Below are positions 23,499 to 32,053 of a stretch of 37,396 bases of DNA, piece by piece. Numbering within the stretch: position 1 is the first letter of the stretch; every line of letters begins with the position of its first letter. Both the position numbers and the translations under genes were made by a program. The notes beneath the pieces are model-generated. The model saw only the letters and a program-made list of their open reading frames with translations, made no database searches and had not been told where the DNA came from. Origin of the DNA: Planctomycetota bacterium (lineage in GTDB: Bacteria; Planctomycetota; PUPC01; DSUN01); assembly GCA_016872875.1 (NCBI GenBank), contig VGYW01000021.1, positions 1 through 37,396 on the forward strand. The letters run 5' to 3'.

Positions 23499-24863
23499 AT
23501 GCGGAAGCCACCCCGGCTGATGGTGGCCATGCTTGCAGGCGCTATTGTGGCGGCAGCGCCGGTTGCCGCGCGGGCCGCGGCCAAGGCCCCTGAGGGAAAG
23601 GAGGGACCCGGCAAGCTCGAGCTGAGCGGGGCCGAGCACAGGATGGACAGCTTCGAGGAGAAGGTGAAGCGGATGCGGGGCCAGCCCTTCAAGCTCGGGG
23701 CACTGGAGACCGAGACGCTCAAGCGTATCGCGGCGCTGAAGGACAAGTATCCCGACGACCCGAAGGTGCAGGAGCTCTTCGACCGCGCGCAGAAGGCCGT
23801 CATGGCCAGCAAGGGCGAGACCGCCGACCTGCCGGAGGACGCCCTGGCCTACCGCGAGAACCAGAAGAAGCTGACGAAGCTGTTCTTCGACATCGCCGAG
23901 AAGGAGTGGGCGGCCTACCAGCAGAAGCTGAAGGACGGCGGCAAGCTCCTCCGCCGCGCCTTCCCACCCCCCGACCACAAGGAGGCCCCCGCCGAGGAGG
24001 TAGTCGGCAAGTACGTCCTCCTCGACAACTTCACGTACCCGGCGAACCAGTTCATGGACGTCGGGCGCGAGTTCTGCTTCGTCGGCACCCCCTCGCGCGG
24101 CTACTACTACGTCGTGCTGTCGAGCCGCGCCTGGCTCGGTCCCTACGAGGCGGTGAAGCGCTATCGCCGCTTCATCAACAGCGACGTGCCCGAGGGCATG
24201 GCCTGGACGCTCGTGGGCAAGATCACCGGCTCCGACCTCCTGGTGCCCCAGGCGGGCGAGCAGAAGACCCTCGCGGCCCACTGGGGCTGGACCGTCGAGG
24301 TCGAGGCCATCTGGGTGCCCGGCCGCACCTTCGCCGTCGTCCAGCCCGACGACGAGCGGGGCGCCGCCTTCGCAGGCGAGGCCACGATGGAACAGACCAA
24401 GTCGGCCATGTACACCATCAAGGAGGTCCCCAAGGACGTCACGCCCGAGCGCCTCACCGAAATCTACGTCACGGCCATCAAGGAGAAGAACTACCCGCTC
24501 TACCTCGAGTGCATAGACCCTGACCGCCGCAAGACGCCGACGGCCCGCGACCTGTGCATGTACCACTGGGAGTGGCACCAGAAGCGCTTCGCCTCCTGGT
24601 ACTGCCTCGTCAAGGTCGGCAAGGCCGAGACCAACGTCCGCCAGGGCCTCGACACGAGCGAGGACAACATCGAGCTGAAGTTCCTCACCCCCGAGCAGGT
24701 GGCGGAGCTGAAGAAGCGGGCGGGCGAGACCGTCCTCGACGCCGAGTTGGCCACCCAGGCATTCGACGACAAGGGTAAGCAATATGGCTCGCCCAAGCCC
24801 CGCTTCTTCAAGAAGGTCGGCGACGGCCGCTGGCACATCACCAACTTCGCCCAGCCCTTCTGA
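23499..24863 (+). CDS. Exported protein of unknown function
   Basis: The product is 454 residues. The ATG at 23499 has AAGGGGAAG upstream and opens a signal peptide (basic start, hydrophobic core to about residue 22, ARA-type cleavage near residue 28). A charged helical region (about 40-170) precedes a compact aromatic-rich part with many Trp and Tyr (about 180-330). The last 120 residues resemble in outline the NTF2-like fold (helical PERLTEIYVTAIKEKNYPLYL followed by strands ending WHITNF), a weak inference. No catalytic motif. It is followed after 15 nt by another exported protein and probably forms a two-gene operon with it. Confidence 0.82.
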   Translation: MRKPPRLMVAMLAGAIVAAAPVAARAAAKAPEGKEGPGKLELSGAEHRMDSFEEKVKRMRGQPFKLGALETETLKRIAALKDKYPDDPKVQELFDRAQKAVMASKGETADLPEDALAYRENQKKLTKLFFDIAEKEWAAYQQKLKDGGKLLRRAFPPPDHKEAPAEEVVGKYVLLDNFTYPANQFMDVGREFCFVGTPSRGYYYVVLSSRAWLGPYEAVKRYRRFINSDVPEGMAWTLVGKITGSDLLVPQAGEQKTLAAHWGWTVEVEAIWVPGRTFAVVQPDDERGAAFAGEATMEQTKSAMYTIKEVPKDVTPERLTEIYVTAIKEKNYPLYLECIDPDRRKTPTARDLCMYHWEWHQKRFASWYCLVKVGKAETNVRQGLDTSEDNIELKFLTPEQVAELKKRAGETVLDAELATQAFDDKGKQYGSPKPRFFKKVGDGRWHITNFAQPF

Positions 24864-24878
24864 GACAGGGGAAACGCA

Positions 24879-26429
24879 ATGAAGAGCACTCGATTCCTGC
24901 GAACCGTGATCGCCGGCTGCACCCTCGCCCTCCTCGCCGTGGCACCGGCCAGCGCGGGGATGCAACCGGCCCGTCTTCCGGACCGTCCAGCGTTGCCCGA
25001 CCCAGTGCCCGACATAACGCGCCGAGGAGAAGGGCCAGGGCACATCCCATACCCACTAGATCCCGTCCGTCCCTTCGACCAAGTCAACCGTAAGCGGCTG
25101 ATCCCAATGGTCCAGAAGCTCAATGAAATCGTCACGAAGACTGGCCCCGCCCACCCCACGATGGTGGCGGACTGGAACACCACCTTCCAGGCCCACCGTG
25201 ACGTGTGGTTGGCCGACGTGCAGGCCACCATTGAGGCGCACAAGATTGACATGAAGAAGAAAGGCAAGATCGATCAGGCCTTCATCGCAAGACTCAACGC
25301 GCAGTCGGCTGCCCAGCTCAACTTCATCAACAGCGCCTTCGGCACCGGCGGCGGCATGCTGGCCGAGTGGAAGCTCGACTTCAACCAGCGCCTGGCCCAC
25401 CTGGCCACGATGGAGAAGACCATGCCCGCCATCTCCAAGCAGCTCACCACGGACATGGACCAGATGCACAAGAGCCTGGGAGATATCCAGCTTGGCCTCG
25501 GCAAGAAGGAGACGACCAGCAGCACCGGCCAGGACCTGGTGAAGCGCCTGGATGCCCTCAAGACACGCCTCGGCCGTCTGTCGCAGGTCGTGGGCATTCG
25601 CCAGAAGGTGATCGAGCCCTATGTGAAAGCGTCGGCCTACGCGGAACTCAAGAAGAAGCTCGAGCCCATCCTCAACCTCCTCACCCCCGAGCAGGTCGCC
25701 CAGAACCCGAACCTCTCCTCAATCCCCGCCGAGGTCATCCAGATCCTCCAGGGCTGGAAGACCATCCTGCCGAAGAAGTGCGAGGACAGCTACGGCCCCG
25801 TGTGGGCCTCAGCCAAGAAGGCGATCGAGTGGGTCTCGGACCCCAAGAGGCTCTGGCAGTCGCTCCCCTTCTTCAAGGAGGCCAACACTTTCGAGGCCGC
25901 CGAGCGCCTCCTCACCAAGACCCAGGCTGCCGCGAAGGAACAACTCGAGGCCATCGCGGCCCGATGGACCGTCGCCAGCGATATCCTGCACGTGAAGCAC
26001 TACCTCCTGACTAGGCGTCAGGAAATCCTATCGTACCGGAGTGAGATAGCGGACAAAGAACCCATGAGGTCCCTCCTGGACATCACCCGCAAGGTCAAGG
26101 AGGCCGCCGCGAAGGCGGAGAAGGCGGGCGCGGCATTCCCCGAAGCCAAGAGGCTCATCGAGCAACAGACCCAACTCGTGAGGGAGTGCGCCTCGCTGTA
26201 CCAAGCAAGCGCCGACGCGCATTCCTCACCCGACGGCCGCGAGTTCGACGAACTCATCGTCAAGGTTCAGAAGGCCCCAGACAAGAATGCCGCCAAAGCC
26301 ATGTGGGATGAGTCCCGGACGACGCGGAACCAGAAGATCAAAGAACTGAAGACATTCGTCCGGGAGAATGAAGACGACATGGAGAAGCTCATTGATGAGG
26401 GCAAGCTCCTGTTGACCCTCATGAAGTAG
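24879..26429 (+). CDS. Exported alpha-helical protein of unknown function
   Basis: The product is 516 residues with a signal peptide cut after ASA at about residue 26. The rest is almost wholly alpha-helical, with Lys/Glu/Gln-rich amphipathic stretches that look like bundled coiled coils, and few cysteines. AGGGGAA lies just upstream of the ATG and only 15 nt separate it from the preceding gene, so the two are almost surely cotranscribed and may act together in the periplasm. I recognise no family. It converges on the oxidoreductase at 26513 with an 83-nt gap that holds no clear terminator. Confidence 0.82.
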   Translation: MKSTRFLRTVIAGCTLALLAVAPASAGMQPARLPDRPALPDPVPDITRRGEGPGHIPYPLDPVRPFDQVNRKRLIPMVQKLNEIVTKTGPAHPTMVADWNTTFQAHRDVWLADVQATIEAHKIDMKKKGKIDQAFIARLNAQSAAQLNFINSAFGTGGGMLAEWKLDFNQRLAHLATMEKTMPAISKQLTTDMDQMHKSLGDIQLGLGKKETTSSTGQDLVKRLDALKTRLGRLSQVVGIRQKVIEPYVKASAYAELKKKLEPILNLLTPEQVAQNPNLSSIPAEVIQILQGWKTILPKKCEDSYGPVWASAKKAIEWVSDPKRLWQSLPFFKEANTFEAAERLLTKTQAAAKEQLEAIAARWTVASDILHVKHYLLTRRQEILSYRSEIADKEPMRSLLDITRKVKEAAAKAEKAGAAFPEAKRLIEQQTQLVRECASLYQASADAHSSPDGREFDELIVKVQKAPDKNAAKAMWDESRTTRNQKIKELKTFVRENEDDMEKLIDEGKLLLTLMK

Positions 26430-26512
26430 CTTCTGTTGCGGATTCCTGTAGCGGCATGCGTCCCGCTTGTCGAACGGCGCTGAAGACCGCTCCCAACCGG
26501 CCGCCGCGGGCA

Positions 26513-27895
26513 TCAGAGCGCCCAGCCCTCGCGGGGCACGGAGCGCAGCGACCGGTCCGCCTCCGGGTCGTTGACGATCTTGAAGGCCACGGGGTCGAAC
26601 TCCAGCGCCCGGCCGACCAGCGTCGCGATGTTGCCCAGGAGGAGTAGCTCGATCACGGGGCCGGAGTGCTCGAAGTTGGAGAGAGGCGCCGGCCCGCCCC
26701 GGCAGGCGCCGAGCCACTCGACCTCGTGGGTCTCCACGTGGGGGAACGAGCGGGGCGGCCCGCCCGCAGCGGGGAAGTCCTTCTCGGGCAGGAGCGCGCA
26801 GCGCGAGTTGTGCGCGTTCGTGTGAACCACCCCCTTGCTCCCCACCAACAGCGAGCCGTAGCGCGGCACCCAACTGGAGTCCTTCCAATCCAACGGGCGC
26901 CCGGCGATCTTCTCGAGCCGCTCCCAGATGCCTTGCCGCTGAAGCTCCGCTTCCGCGGCGTTGTACCAGTGGAGCTTTGCGGGCGGGAGCGGCCCGCGGG
27001 CAGGGAAGTCGTACCGCAACACCTCCCAGCGCGGGAAGGCGTCGGTGCAGACCTCTGAGACCTTGGCCTCGACGTGGATGAGGGCTTTGCCCTGCTCGCC
27101 CCGCCACAGTTCGCCGAGCTTGAGCCCCTTGAAGATCAGGTTGATCGAGTGGGAGCCGCCGCCGCCCAGGCAGCCCGTGCTGAAGTCGCGCCAACCGCCC
27201 CAGCCCGTCACGTAGCTCGGATGATACGGGCGGAACGGCGCCGGGCCGAGCCAGAGGTCCCAGTCAAGCCCTTCGGGCACCTGCGGGCTCTCTTTTGGCC
27301 GCTCGCGTGGGCCGGAGCCGCCGAAGCCGTACCAGGCGTGTGCCTCGCGGATTTCGCCGACGGCGCCGTCGTTGAGCAGCTCGAGGGTGCGGCGGAAGGA
27401 GTCGGCGGCCATCCCTGATTGCCCATCTTGCGTGGCGAGCCTGAAGCGGGCGGCCAGCTCGCGCAGGGTGCGGGCCTCGCCAACGTCGTGGGCGATGGGC
27501 TTTTCGACATAAACATGTTTGCCGCGCCTCATGGCGGCAGCGGCGATTGTCGCGTGCGTGTGGTCGGGCGTCGCAACGATCACCGCGTCGAGCGCGCGGT
27601 CCAGCTCGTCGAGCATCCTGCGGAAGTCCTGCCACCGCCGCGCCTGGGGCACCTTCTTGCCCAACTCCTCGGCGCGCCTCTGGTTTGCGTCGCAGATCGC
27701 CACCAGGCGATGGCCCGTCGCGGGAATCGTGTGGACGAATCCCGTCCCGCGCGACCCCGCGCCCACGAGCGCGACGTTGAGCTTCTCGCTCGCCGGCCCG
27801 CCCCGCGCCGAGCCGCTGTCGTCCAGCACCCACCACCCCGCGGCGCCCCACGCCGCGGCTTTCAGGAGCCCACGCCGATTCGTGCGCTTGACCAT
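26513..27895 (-). CDS. TAT-exported Gfo/Idh/MocA-family oxidoreductase
   Basis: The product is 460 residues. The ATG at 27895 has AAGGAGGA 5 nt upstream. The N-terminus carries TNRRGLLKAAAWGAAG, a twin-arginine signal. Family motifs are VALVGAGSRGTG (Rossmann), ATPDHTHATIA and KHVYVEKPI with the conserved lysine. The C-terminal domain is longer than in the two other copies of this family here, and the sequence is more distant from them, so it probably handles another substrate. It is followed on the strand by no close gene. Upstream at 27963 the cassette with MNT and HEPN genes runs in the same direction and could read into it (67-nt gap). Confidence 0.93.
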   Translation of the reverse strand: MVKRTNRRGLLKAAAWGAAGWWVLDDSGSARGGPASEKLNVALVGAGSRGTGFVHTIPATGHRLVAICDANQRRAEELGKKVPQARRWQDFRRMLDELDRALDAVIVATPDHTHATIAAAAMRRGKHVYVEKPIAHDVGEARTLRELAARFRLATQDGQSGMAADSFRRTLELLNDGAVGEIREAHAWYGFGGSGPRERPKESPQVPEGLDWDLWLGPAPFRPYHPSYVTGWGGWRDFSTGCLGGGGSHSINLIFKGLKLGELWRGEQGKALIHVEAKVSEVCTDAFPRWEVLRYDFPARGPLPPAKLHWYNAAEAELQRQGIWERLEKIAGRPLDWKDSSWVPRYGSLLVGSKGVVHTNAHNSRCALLPEKDFPAAGGPPRSFPHVETHEVEWLGACRGGPAPLSNFEHSGPVIELLLLGNIATLVGRALEFDPVAFKIVNDPEADRSLRSVPREGWAL

Positions 27896-27962
27896 GCTCG
27901 TCCTCCTTGTGCCGCCCCCTCTCGATTGGTGAGAGGAGCGCCAATTGTGATGCGACAGGCGC

Positions 27963-28475
27963 TCAACCAGATGTCTGCCTGATCAGATGTTCGACTCGCG
28001 CGCTTGAGAAACGCCACTCATCAGGAAGCCTATCCCTCACCCCCGCGGCGCTGGCTCTCGGCCCCCAAGTGTGATCCTCGTAAAGCATAGTCTCACCCCG
28101 CCCACGGCTTGTCTTGTTCAATTGCCTTGCTATTTCCTCCACAGTCGCAAGATAAGCCCGAGGGCAGCTGCCCAGCGCCACATCCTTGAACTGTACAAGG
28201 CAGAAGGCCGTGCGGGGGCCATGCTTCGCCCGCCACTTGCCAATAGCTTCATGGTAATTGGCGCCGCGGAGATATGACTGGGTTAGGCCCCACGCACCCG
28301 TCTGGCTGCCCTTAACGGAAACCTTCATGAGCTTGTCGTCCTTCGCCACAATCAGGTCGTACTCAGGTTGATCGGCGCCATACTGCACCGAGACGTCGTA
28401 GCCAGCGTGCGCGAACATTCCGGCTGCAAACGCCTCAGCCGCAACCTTCACGTGATAGGATGTCATCTCGGCCAT
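27963..28475 (-). CDS. PD-(D/E)XK nuclease-like protein
   Basis: The product is 170 residues from an ATG with AAGGAGG directly upstream. The first 60 residues match the core of the PD-(D/E)XK superfamily in outline: a helix with Glu14, a strand with Asp40 (PEYDLIV), then a strand SVK with Lys55. The middle acidic position of the usual (D/E)XK triad is Ser53 here, a variation found in this superfamily. It could therefore be a nuclease or a DNA-binding relative that has lost activity. It follows the HEPN gene by 24 nt on the same strand, so a three-gene cassette is likely. The role is inferred from the fold pattern and context only. Confidence 0.7.
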   Translation of the reverse strand: MAEMTSYHVKVAAEAFAAGMFAHAGYDVSVQYGADQPEYDLIVAKDDKLMKVSVKGSQTGAWGLTQSYLRGANYHEAIGKWRAKHGPRTAFCLVQFKDVALGSCPRAYLATVEEIARQLNKTSRGRGETMLYEDHTWGPRASAAGVRDRLPDEWRFSSARVEHLIRQTSG

Positions 28476-28499
28476 TGAGCCCTCCTTGCCGATGTACGG

Positions 28500-28970
28500 T
28501 TAGGGTTTCGGATCTGGGTCCTGAGTGGTCTCCCCTTGGGCATGCTGGTCGGCTGGCTTCTCCCTGGCGGGGCTGATGCCTGCGTCCGCGAACTTCTTGA
28601 GAATGAACGCCTCCACTGCCTGGGCGATCCGGTCCGCTTCCTCAGTCTCCTCACGGGTTGGCATATAGAAGTCATCGCCGTAGCGGACATCTACGGAGTA
28701 AGGGGTGAGATTCTCGGCCCCGCGCAGCTCTGCAAAGGTTCGGTCATCCCCTTCGCACTGCTTCAGGAGCACTTCGATGTTATGGACCGGCTGGAAATGG
28801 ATGTTGCGCCAGATGAGCCATGTCTTCAGCATCTTCTCGACCGCTTGCTGGAAATGGAAGCAGACACCGTCGGTGGCCGGCTCAGGCGTCTGCATCTCGT
28901 CGCGCGCGATCTTAAGGTCGTTGCGGGCCTTCTGAAACCAGTCGCGGACGTACTCGGTTCTATCCTTCAT
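28500..28970 (-). CDS. HEPN-domain protein, partner of the MNT gene
   Basis: The product is 156 residues. Residues about 5-120 are a HEPN helical bundle (KARNDLKIARDEM, FHFQQAVEKMLKTWL, PVHNIEVLL), of the general HEPN type rather than the HepT/DUF86 type by eye. HEPN toxins usually carry R-x4-6-H; here the nearest arginine and aligned histidine are Arg55 and His63 (seven residues between), so RNase activity is uncertain. The tail after 130 is Pro/Gln/Asp-rich and probably disordered. It overlaps the MNT gene by 11 nt and has no good ribosome site of its own, so it depends on coupling to MNT. The pair would be a toxin-antitoxin or nucleotidyl-transfer module. Confidence 0.85.
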   Translation of the reverse strand: MKDRTEYVRDWFQKARNDLKIARDEMQTPEPATDGVCFHFQQAVEKMLKTWLIWRNIHFQPVHNIEVLLKQCEGDDRTFAELRGAENLTPYSVDVRYGDDFYMPTREETEEADRIAQAVEAFILKKFADAGISPAREKPADQHAQGETTQDPDPKP

Positions 28971-29274
28971 GAAGGACTACCCCCTCGGCCAGGGCGCGGT
29001 GAATCAGGCTGGTCGGCAGGTGCTGGTAATCAGTGACCTCGTCGGGATTGTAGACCACGATATCCTTGCCGCAGGGGTAGTCTCTCAGAAGCGAGTACAT
29101 CGGGGCGCTGCGCTTGGGCTTGGGCAGGTCGGTCCGAAGGATGACAAGGAAATCCACGTCGCTTGCGTCGTTCGCATCGCCGCGCGCGTAGCTGCCGAAC
29201 AGGATGATCTTATCCGGATGGAACCGCTCCCTGATCCTGTCGGCCATTTCGGCAATTGTCTGGCGGCTGATCAT
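28960..29274 (-). CDS. Minimal nucleotidyltransferase (MNT)
   Basis: The product (104 residues) has the complete polymerase-beta-like nucleotidyltransferase signature: Gly27-Ser28, then Asp39-x-Asp41 in SDVDFLV, the metal-binding pair. MNT proteins are paired with HEPN proteins, and in studied cases transfer AMP to a tyrosine of the HEPN toxin to silence it. That chemistry is known for the MntA/HepT group and only inferred here. The ATG at 29274 follows AAGGA at 12 nt. It is the first gene of the cassette and the promoter at 29299-29327 sits just upstream. Related sequences are common on mobile islands. Confidence 0.9.
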   Translation of the reverse strand: MISRQTIAEMADRIRERFHPDKIILFGSYARGDANDASDVDFLVILRTDLPKPKRSAPMYSLLRDYPCGKDIVVYNPDEVTDYQHLPTSLIHRALAEGVVLHEG

Positions 29275-29298
29275 TGGTTGGTTTATCCTTCCGCCAGT

Positions 29299-29327
29299 AG
29301 TATACCACATGCGTGCGGCGGCGCCAA
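29299..29327 (-). promoter_or_regulatory. Putative promoter of the MNT/HEPN cassette
   Basis: On the minus strand TTGGCG (29327-29322), a 17-nt spacer and TATACT (29304-29299). Transcription would start about 20 nt before the MNT start codon. Confidence 0.55.
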
Positions 29328-29334
29328 GAGCTTC

Positions 29335-29353
29335 GACACGCGAGCCGCGTGTC
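29335..29353. promoter_or_regulatory. Perfect palindrome upstream of the MNT promoter
   Basis: GACACGCG-AGC-CGCGTGTC, an 8-bp perfect inverted repeat 8 nt from the -35 box and 19 nt after the stop codon of the HEAT-repeat gene. It may be an operator for the cassette or the 3' hairpin of the HEAT gene. No U-tract follows. Confidence 0.5.
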
Positions 29354-29372
29354 ACCACGCTAAGATGAAGCC

Positions 29373-32006
29373 TTATTCGGCCTTGAGCGCGGCGCGGAGG
29401 CCGTCGAGGCGCGAGCCGTCGGGCCGGCGGAGGCGGGCCGCCATGCCCCAGTGGCCCCCGCCGTTCCAGACCTTCACGAGAATGGCGTTCCAGCCCTTCT
29501 TGAGGGCAATCACAGCCTTGTCGCTGGCAACTGCGAAGCTGCGGGGTTGGGGAACATTCAGGACGACGGCGCCGTTGAGCCAGACCTTGGCCCCGTCGTC
29601 GCTGCCGAACTCGAGCTGGGCCTTCTGGTCGTCGGGGGAGAAGACGTTGGTGCGAAGATAGGCCACCGAGTTCTGCTTGTCGCCGAGCTTTTTGATAAGG
29701 TCCATGTGGAAGGGGAAGAATTGCCTTTCGCCGCCGCCAGGGGGGATGATCTCCCACTTGACGCCCTTGGCATCAGCCTCTTCCGGGGTAAAGACGACGT
29801 CGTGAAGGCCCTGGCCGTCCTTGCCGCTCTTGGTGTAGGGGCCGGAGACCTCCCAGGCAGTGATGTAATCTTCGAACTTGTCGAGCTGGTTGAGGGCTTC
29901 TTGAGCCTGCTTCTTCACGTCGTCGTTGGGGGCGGCGTCGAGGAGCTTCTTGAGGGCGGCCTTGGCGGCTTCGGGTGCCGAGCCGGTGAGGGCGCTGGCG
30001 ATCTTGACGGCGGCGACGGCGGCCTCGGCCTTGAGCGCCTCGTCGTCCAGGAATGGCTCGACCGCCTTGAGTGCTTCGGGGCTTGGCACGTTGCCCATCG
30101 CGGCGAGCGCCTCCTTCTTCTCGTCGGGGCGGCGGGCCGCTCTCATCGCACCGGCGAGGAGCTTGAGCCGTTCGTCGGCCGAGCGCTCGCCTGGAAGGGC
30201 TAGGACGCGGAGGCAGCCGCGAAGGGCCAGGACGTGGTGCTGGACGCTCTCCGTGCCCTTCGCCACTTCGAGCAGATCGGGCGCGACCGAGCCGTCGGGC
30301 CAGTCGGCCAAGGCGCGGAGCGCCGCCTCCTTGACCTCGGCGTTGGCGTCCTTCAGACCGCCGCGGACGGCCTCAAGTGCCCGCTTGCCGCCGAGCTTTC
30401 CGAGGACGCGCAGGAGCGCGCCGCGCGCCGGCCCCTCGGCCTTTGGGAGCGTGGCGAGGACGGCGTCGGCCCGCTTCTCCTCATCCTTCGCCCGGCCGCA
30501 GGCGGCGATGACCGCGCGCTCGGCCGCGGCGCGGTCCTTATCGTCCGCCTTGATGAGCAGCCCCACGAGGCCGGGCAGGGCCTCTTCGCCGGCGTAGGCG
30601 CCCAGGGCCTTGAACGCTTCCGAGCGAACGGCGTCCTCTTTGTCCTCGGCAGCCTTGAGGAGCGCGGGCACAGCCGCGGCGTCCTTGCGGGCGGCGAGGG
30701 TGCGGAGGAGTTCCACCCGCAGGGGCGTGGCCGCGCCCTCCATCGCCTTCACGAGCGCCCGTGTTGTTGGCTCGCCTGGGATGCGAGCCGCGGCGTTGCG
30801 GACCGCCTCGAGCTCCTTGCCCTGGGCCTTGCTGAGCGCGGCGACGAGGGCAGGGACCACCGATTCGTCACCGAGCTTGGCAACGCCCTCATAGGCGGCG
30901 ATGCGGGCGCCTTCATCGGCGTCGGATGCAGCCGCGACAAGGATGGGCAACATGCCCTTCTCACCCCTGGCGGCCAGGAGCTTGAGGAGGACGACCTTGA
31001 GCTCGGGAGCAGCGGACTTCAGCTTGTCGGTGGCCGCGGCCTTCACGGCCTCGGGGGGCATTAGCTCGAGGGCCATCATCGCCGCGGCGCGAATCTCAGC
31101 GTCCCTGTCGGCGAGCGACTCGAAGATGGCGGACATCTCGGCGGGGCCGCCTGCCCTGCCGACGCCGATGAGTGCGCCGCACTTCACGTAGTCCTCGGCC
31201 TCAAGGAGGTTCTGATAGAGCTTGAGCGCTCCCGCCTTGTCGCCCTGCTCGACAAGTCGGTCGGCGAGGAGGAGGTAGCTTGCGATTGCGGCGCGCCAAA
31301 GGCGCGGGGGCGCGCCCTTGCTCGCCCTGGCGAGGATGTTGGCTGCCGCCTTGTCCCCGATGCGTGCCAGGGCCTCGATGGCCGCGAGGCGGACGGGCTG
31401 GCTCTCGTCGGCGGCGAGCTTGATGAGGGCGGGCATGGCGGCCCGGTCGCGACGCTCGCCGAGGGCGTTGACAAGGCCAGCTCGCCACTCAGGGCTACCG
31501 GCCTGGGCGAGGGCGTCACGAAGGGCCTCGATGGCCTTCGGGCTGGGGTTCTTCAGCAGGGCGCAGCGGGCCGCCTCGCGCACGAAGGGCGGCTCCGCGT
31601 CCTTGGCGTCGAGGAACTTCGCCACCGCTGCCACGCACTCCTCGCCGCCGATGTTCTCGAGGCGTTCGAGGAGCGTGAGGATGGCGGGCTTGGGGAGTTC
31701 GGGCTTGAGCCTGGCCAGGATCGCCTTCACCGCCGCGGAGCGTTCCGCCTCGGCCCCCGGGCGGCTGGCCCGCCAGCAGAGCTTTTCATAGAGCCGCTGC
31801 GATTCGCCGCGAACGTCGGGCTTCTCGCTGCCAAGTTGTGGCAGGAGCGCGTCGAGCAGCTTCGCGTGTGCCGCCTCCCACTCCGCCGCCGAGCGCTTCA
31901 CCGCCTCGCCTTCCCCTCTCAGCTCCTTGATGAGCGAATCGGCCTCTGGCTCTCCGGCCCGGGCGGCCGAAGCCATCGCCAGAACCGCAAACGCCGCAAA
32001 CCTCAT
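29373..32006 (-). CDS. Exported HEAT-repeat protein with C-terminal sugar-binding-like domain
   Basis: The product is 877 residues with a signal peptide (cleavage near ARA/GEP, residue 17). Residues about 100-680 are consecutive HEAT or PBS-lyase-type repeats, visible as recurring PALIKLAADESQPVRLAAIEALARIG-like units of about 30-35 residues. The last 190 residues (from DYITAWEVSGPY) form a beta-rich domain with FGSDDGAKVWLNG and WNAILVKVWNGGG, the pattern of PA14/YXWGXW-like domains that planctomycetes attach to exported enzymes. It probably binds carbohydrate or another protein outside the cell. The ATG has GGAG 6 nt upstream. It follows an oxidoreductase gene after 47 nt on the same strand. 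Confidence 0.88.
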   Translation of the reverse strand: MRFAAFAVLAMASAARAGEPEADSLIKELRGEGEAVKRSAAEWEAAHAKLLDALLPQLGSEKPDVRGESQRLYEKLCWRASRPGAEAERSAAVKAILARLKPELPKPAILTLLERLENIGGEECVAAVAKFLDAKDAEPPFVREAARCALLKNPSPKAIEALRDALAQAGSPEWRAGLVNALGERRDRAAMPALIKLAADESQPVRLAAIEALARIGDKAAANILARASKGAPPRLWRAAIASYLLLADRLVEQGDKAGALKLYQNLLEAEDYVKCGALIGVGRAGGPAEMSAIFESLADRDAEIRAAAMMALELMPPEAVKAAATDKLKSAAPELKVVLLKLLAARGEKGMLPILVAAASDADEGARIAAYEGVAKLGDESVVPALVAALSKAQGKELEAVRNAAARIPGEPTTRALVKAMEGAATPLRVELLRTLAARKDAAAVPALLKAAEDKEDAVRSEAFKALGAYAGEEALPGLVGLLIKADDKDRAAAERAVIAACGRAKDEEKRADAVLATLPKAEGPARGALLRVLGKLGGKRALEAVRGGLKDANAEVKEAALRALADWPDGSVAPDLLEVAKGTESVQHHVLALRGCLRVLALPGERSADERLKLLAGAMRAARRPDEKKEALAAMGNVPSPEALKAVEPFLDDEALKAEAAVAAVKIASALTGSAPEAAKAALKKLLDAAPNDDVKKQAQEALNQLDKFEDYITAWEVSGPYTKSGKDGQGLHDVVFTPEEADAKGVKWEIIPPGGGERQFFPFHMDLIKKLGDKQNSVAYLRTNVFSPDDQKAQLEFGSDDGAKVWLNGAVVLNVPQPRSFAVASDKAVIALKKGWNAILVKVWNGGGHWGMAARLRRPDGSRLDGLRAALKAE

Positions 32007-32033
32007 CTATCGCTCCTCTCTGTCCTCGGTCTG

Positions 32034-32051
32034 AAATCAGCAATCAGCAAT
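32034..32051. repeat. Short AATCAGC microrepeat after an oxidoreductase stop codon
   Basis: Two to three tandem copies of an AATCAGC unit, three bases beyond the stop codon of the gene at 32054. It resembles the other gene-end microrepeats but without a second arm. Confidence 0.5.
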
Positions 32052-32053
32052 CC

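Noticed and set aside
28500..28970. Calling the HEPN gene hepT outright
   Set aside because: It does not look like the DUF86/HepT group and lacks the standard R-x4-6-H spacing, so only the HEPN fold is claimed.
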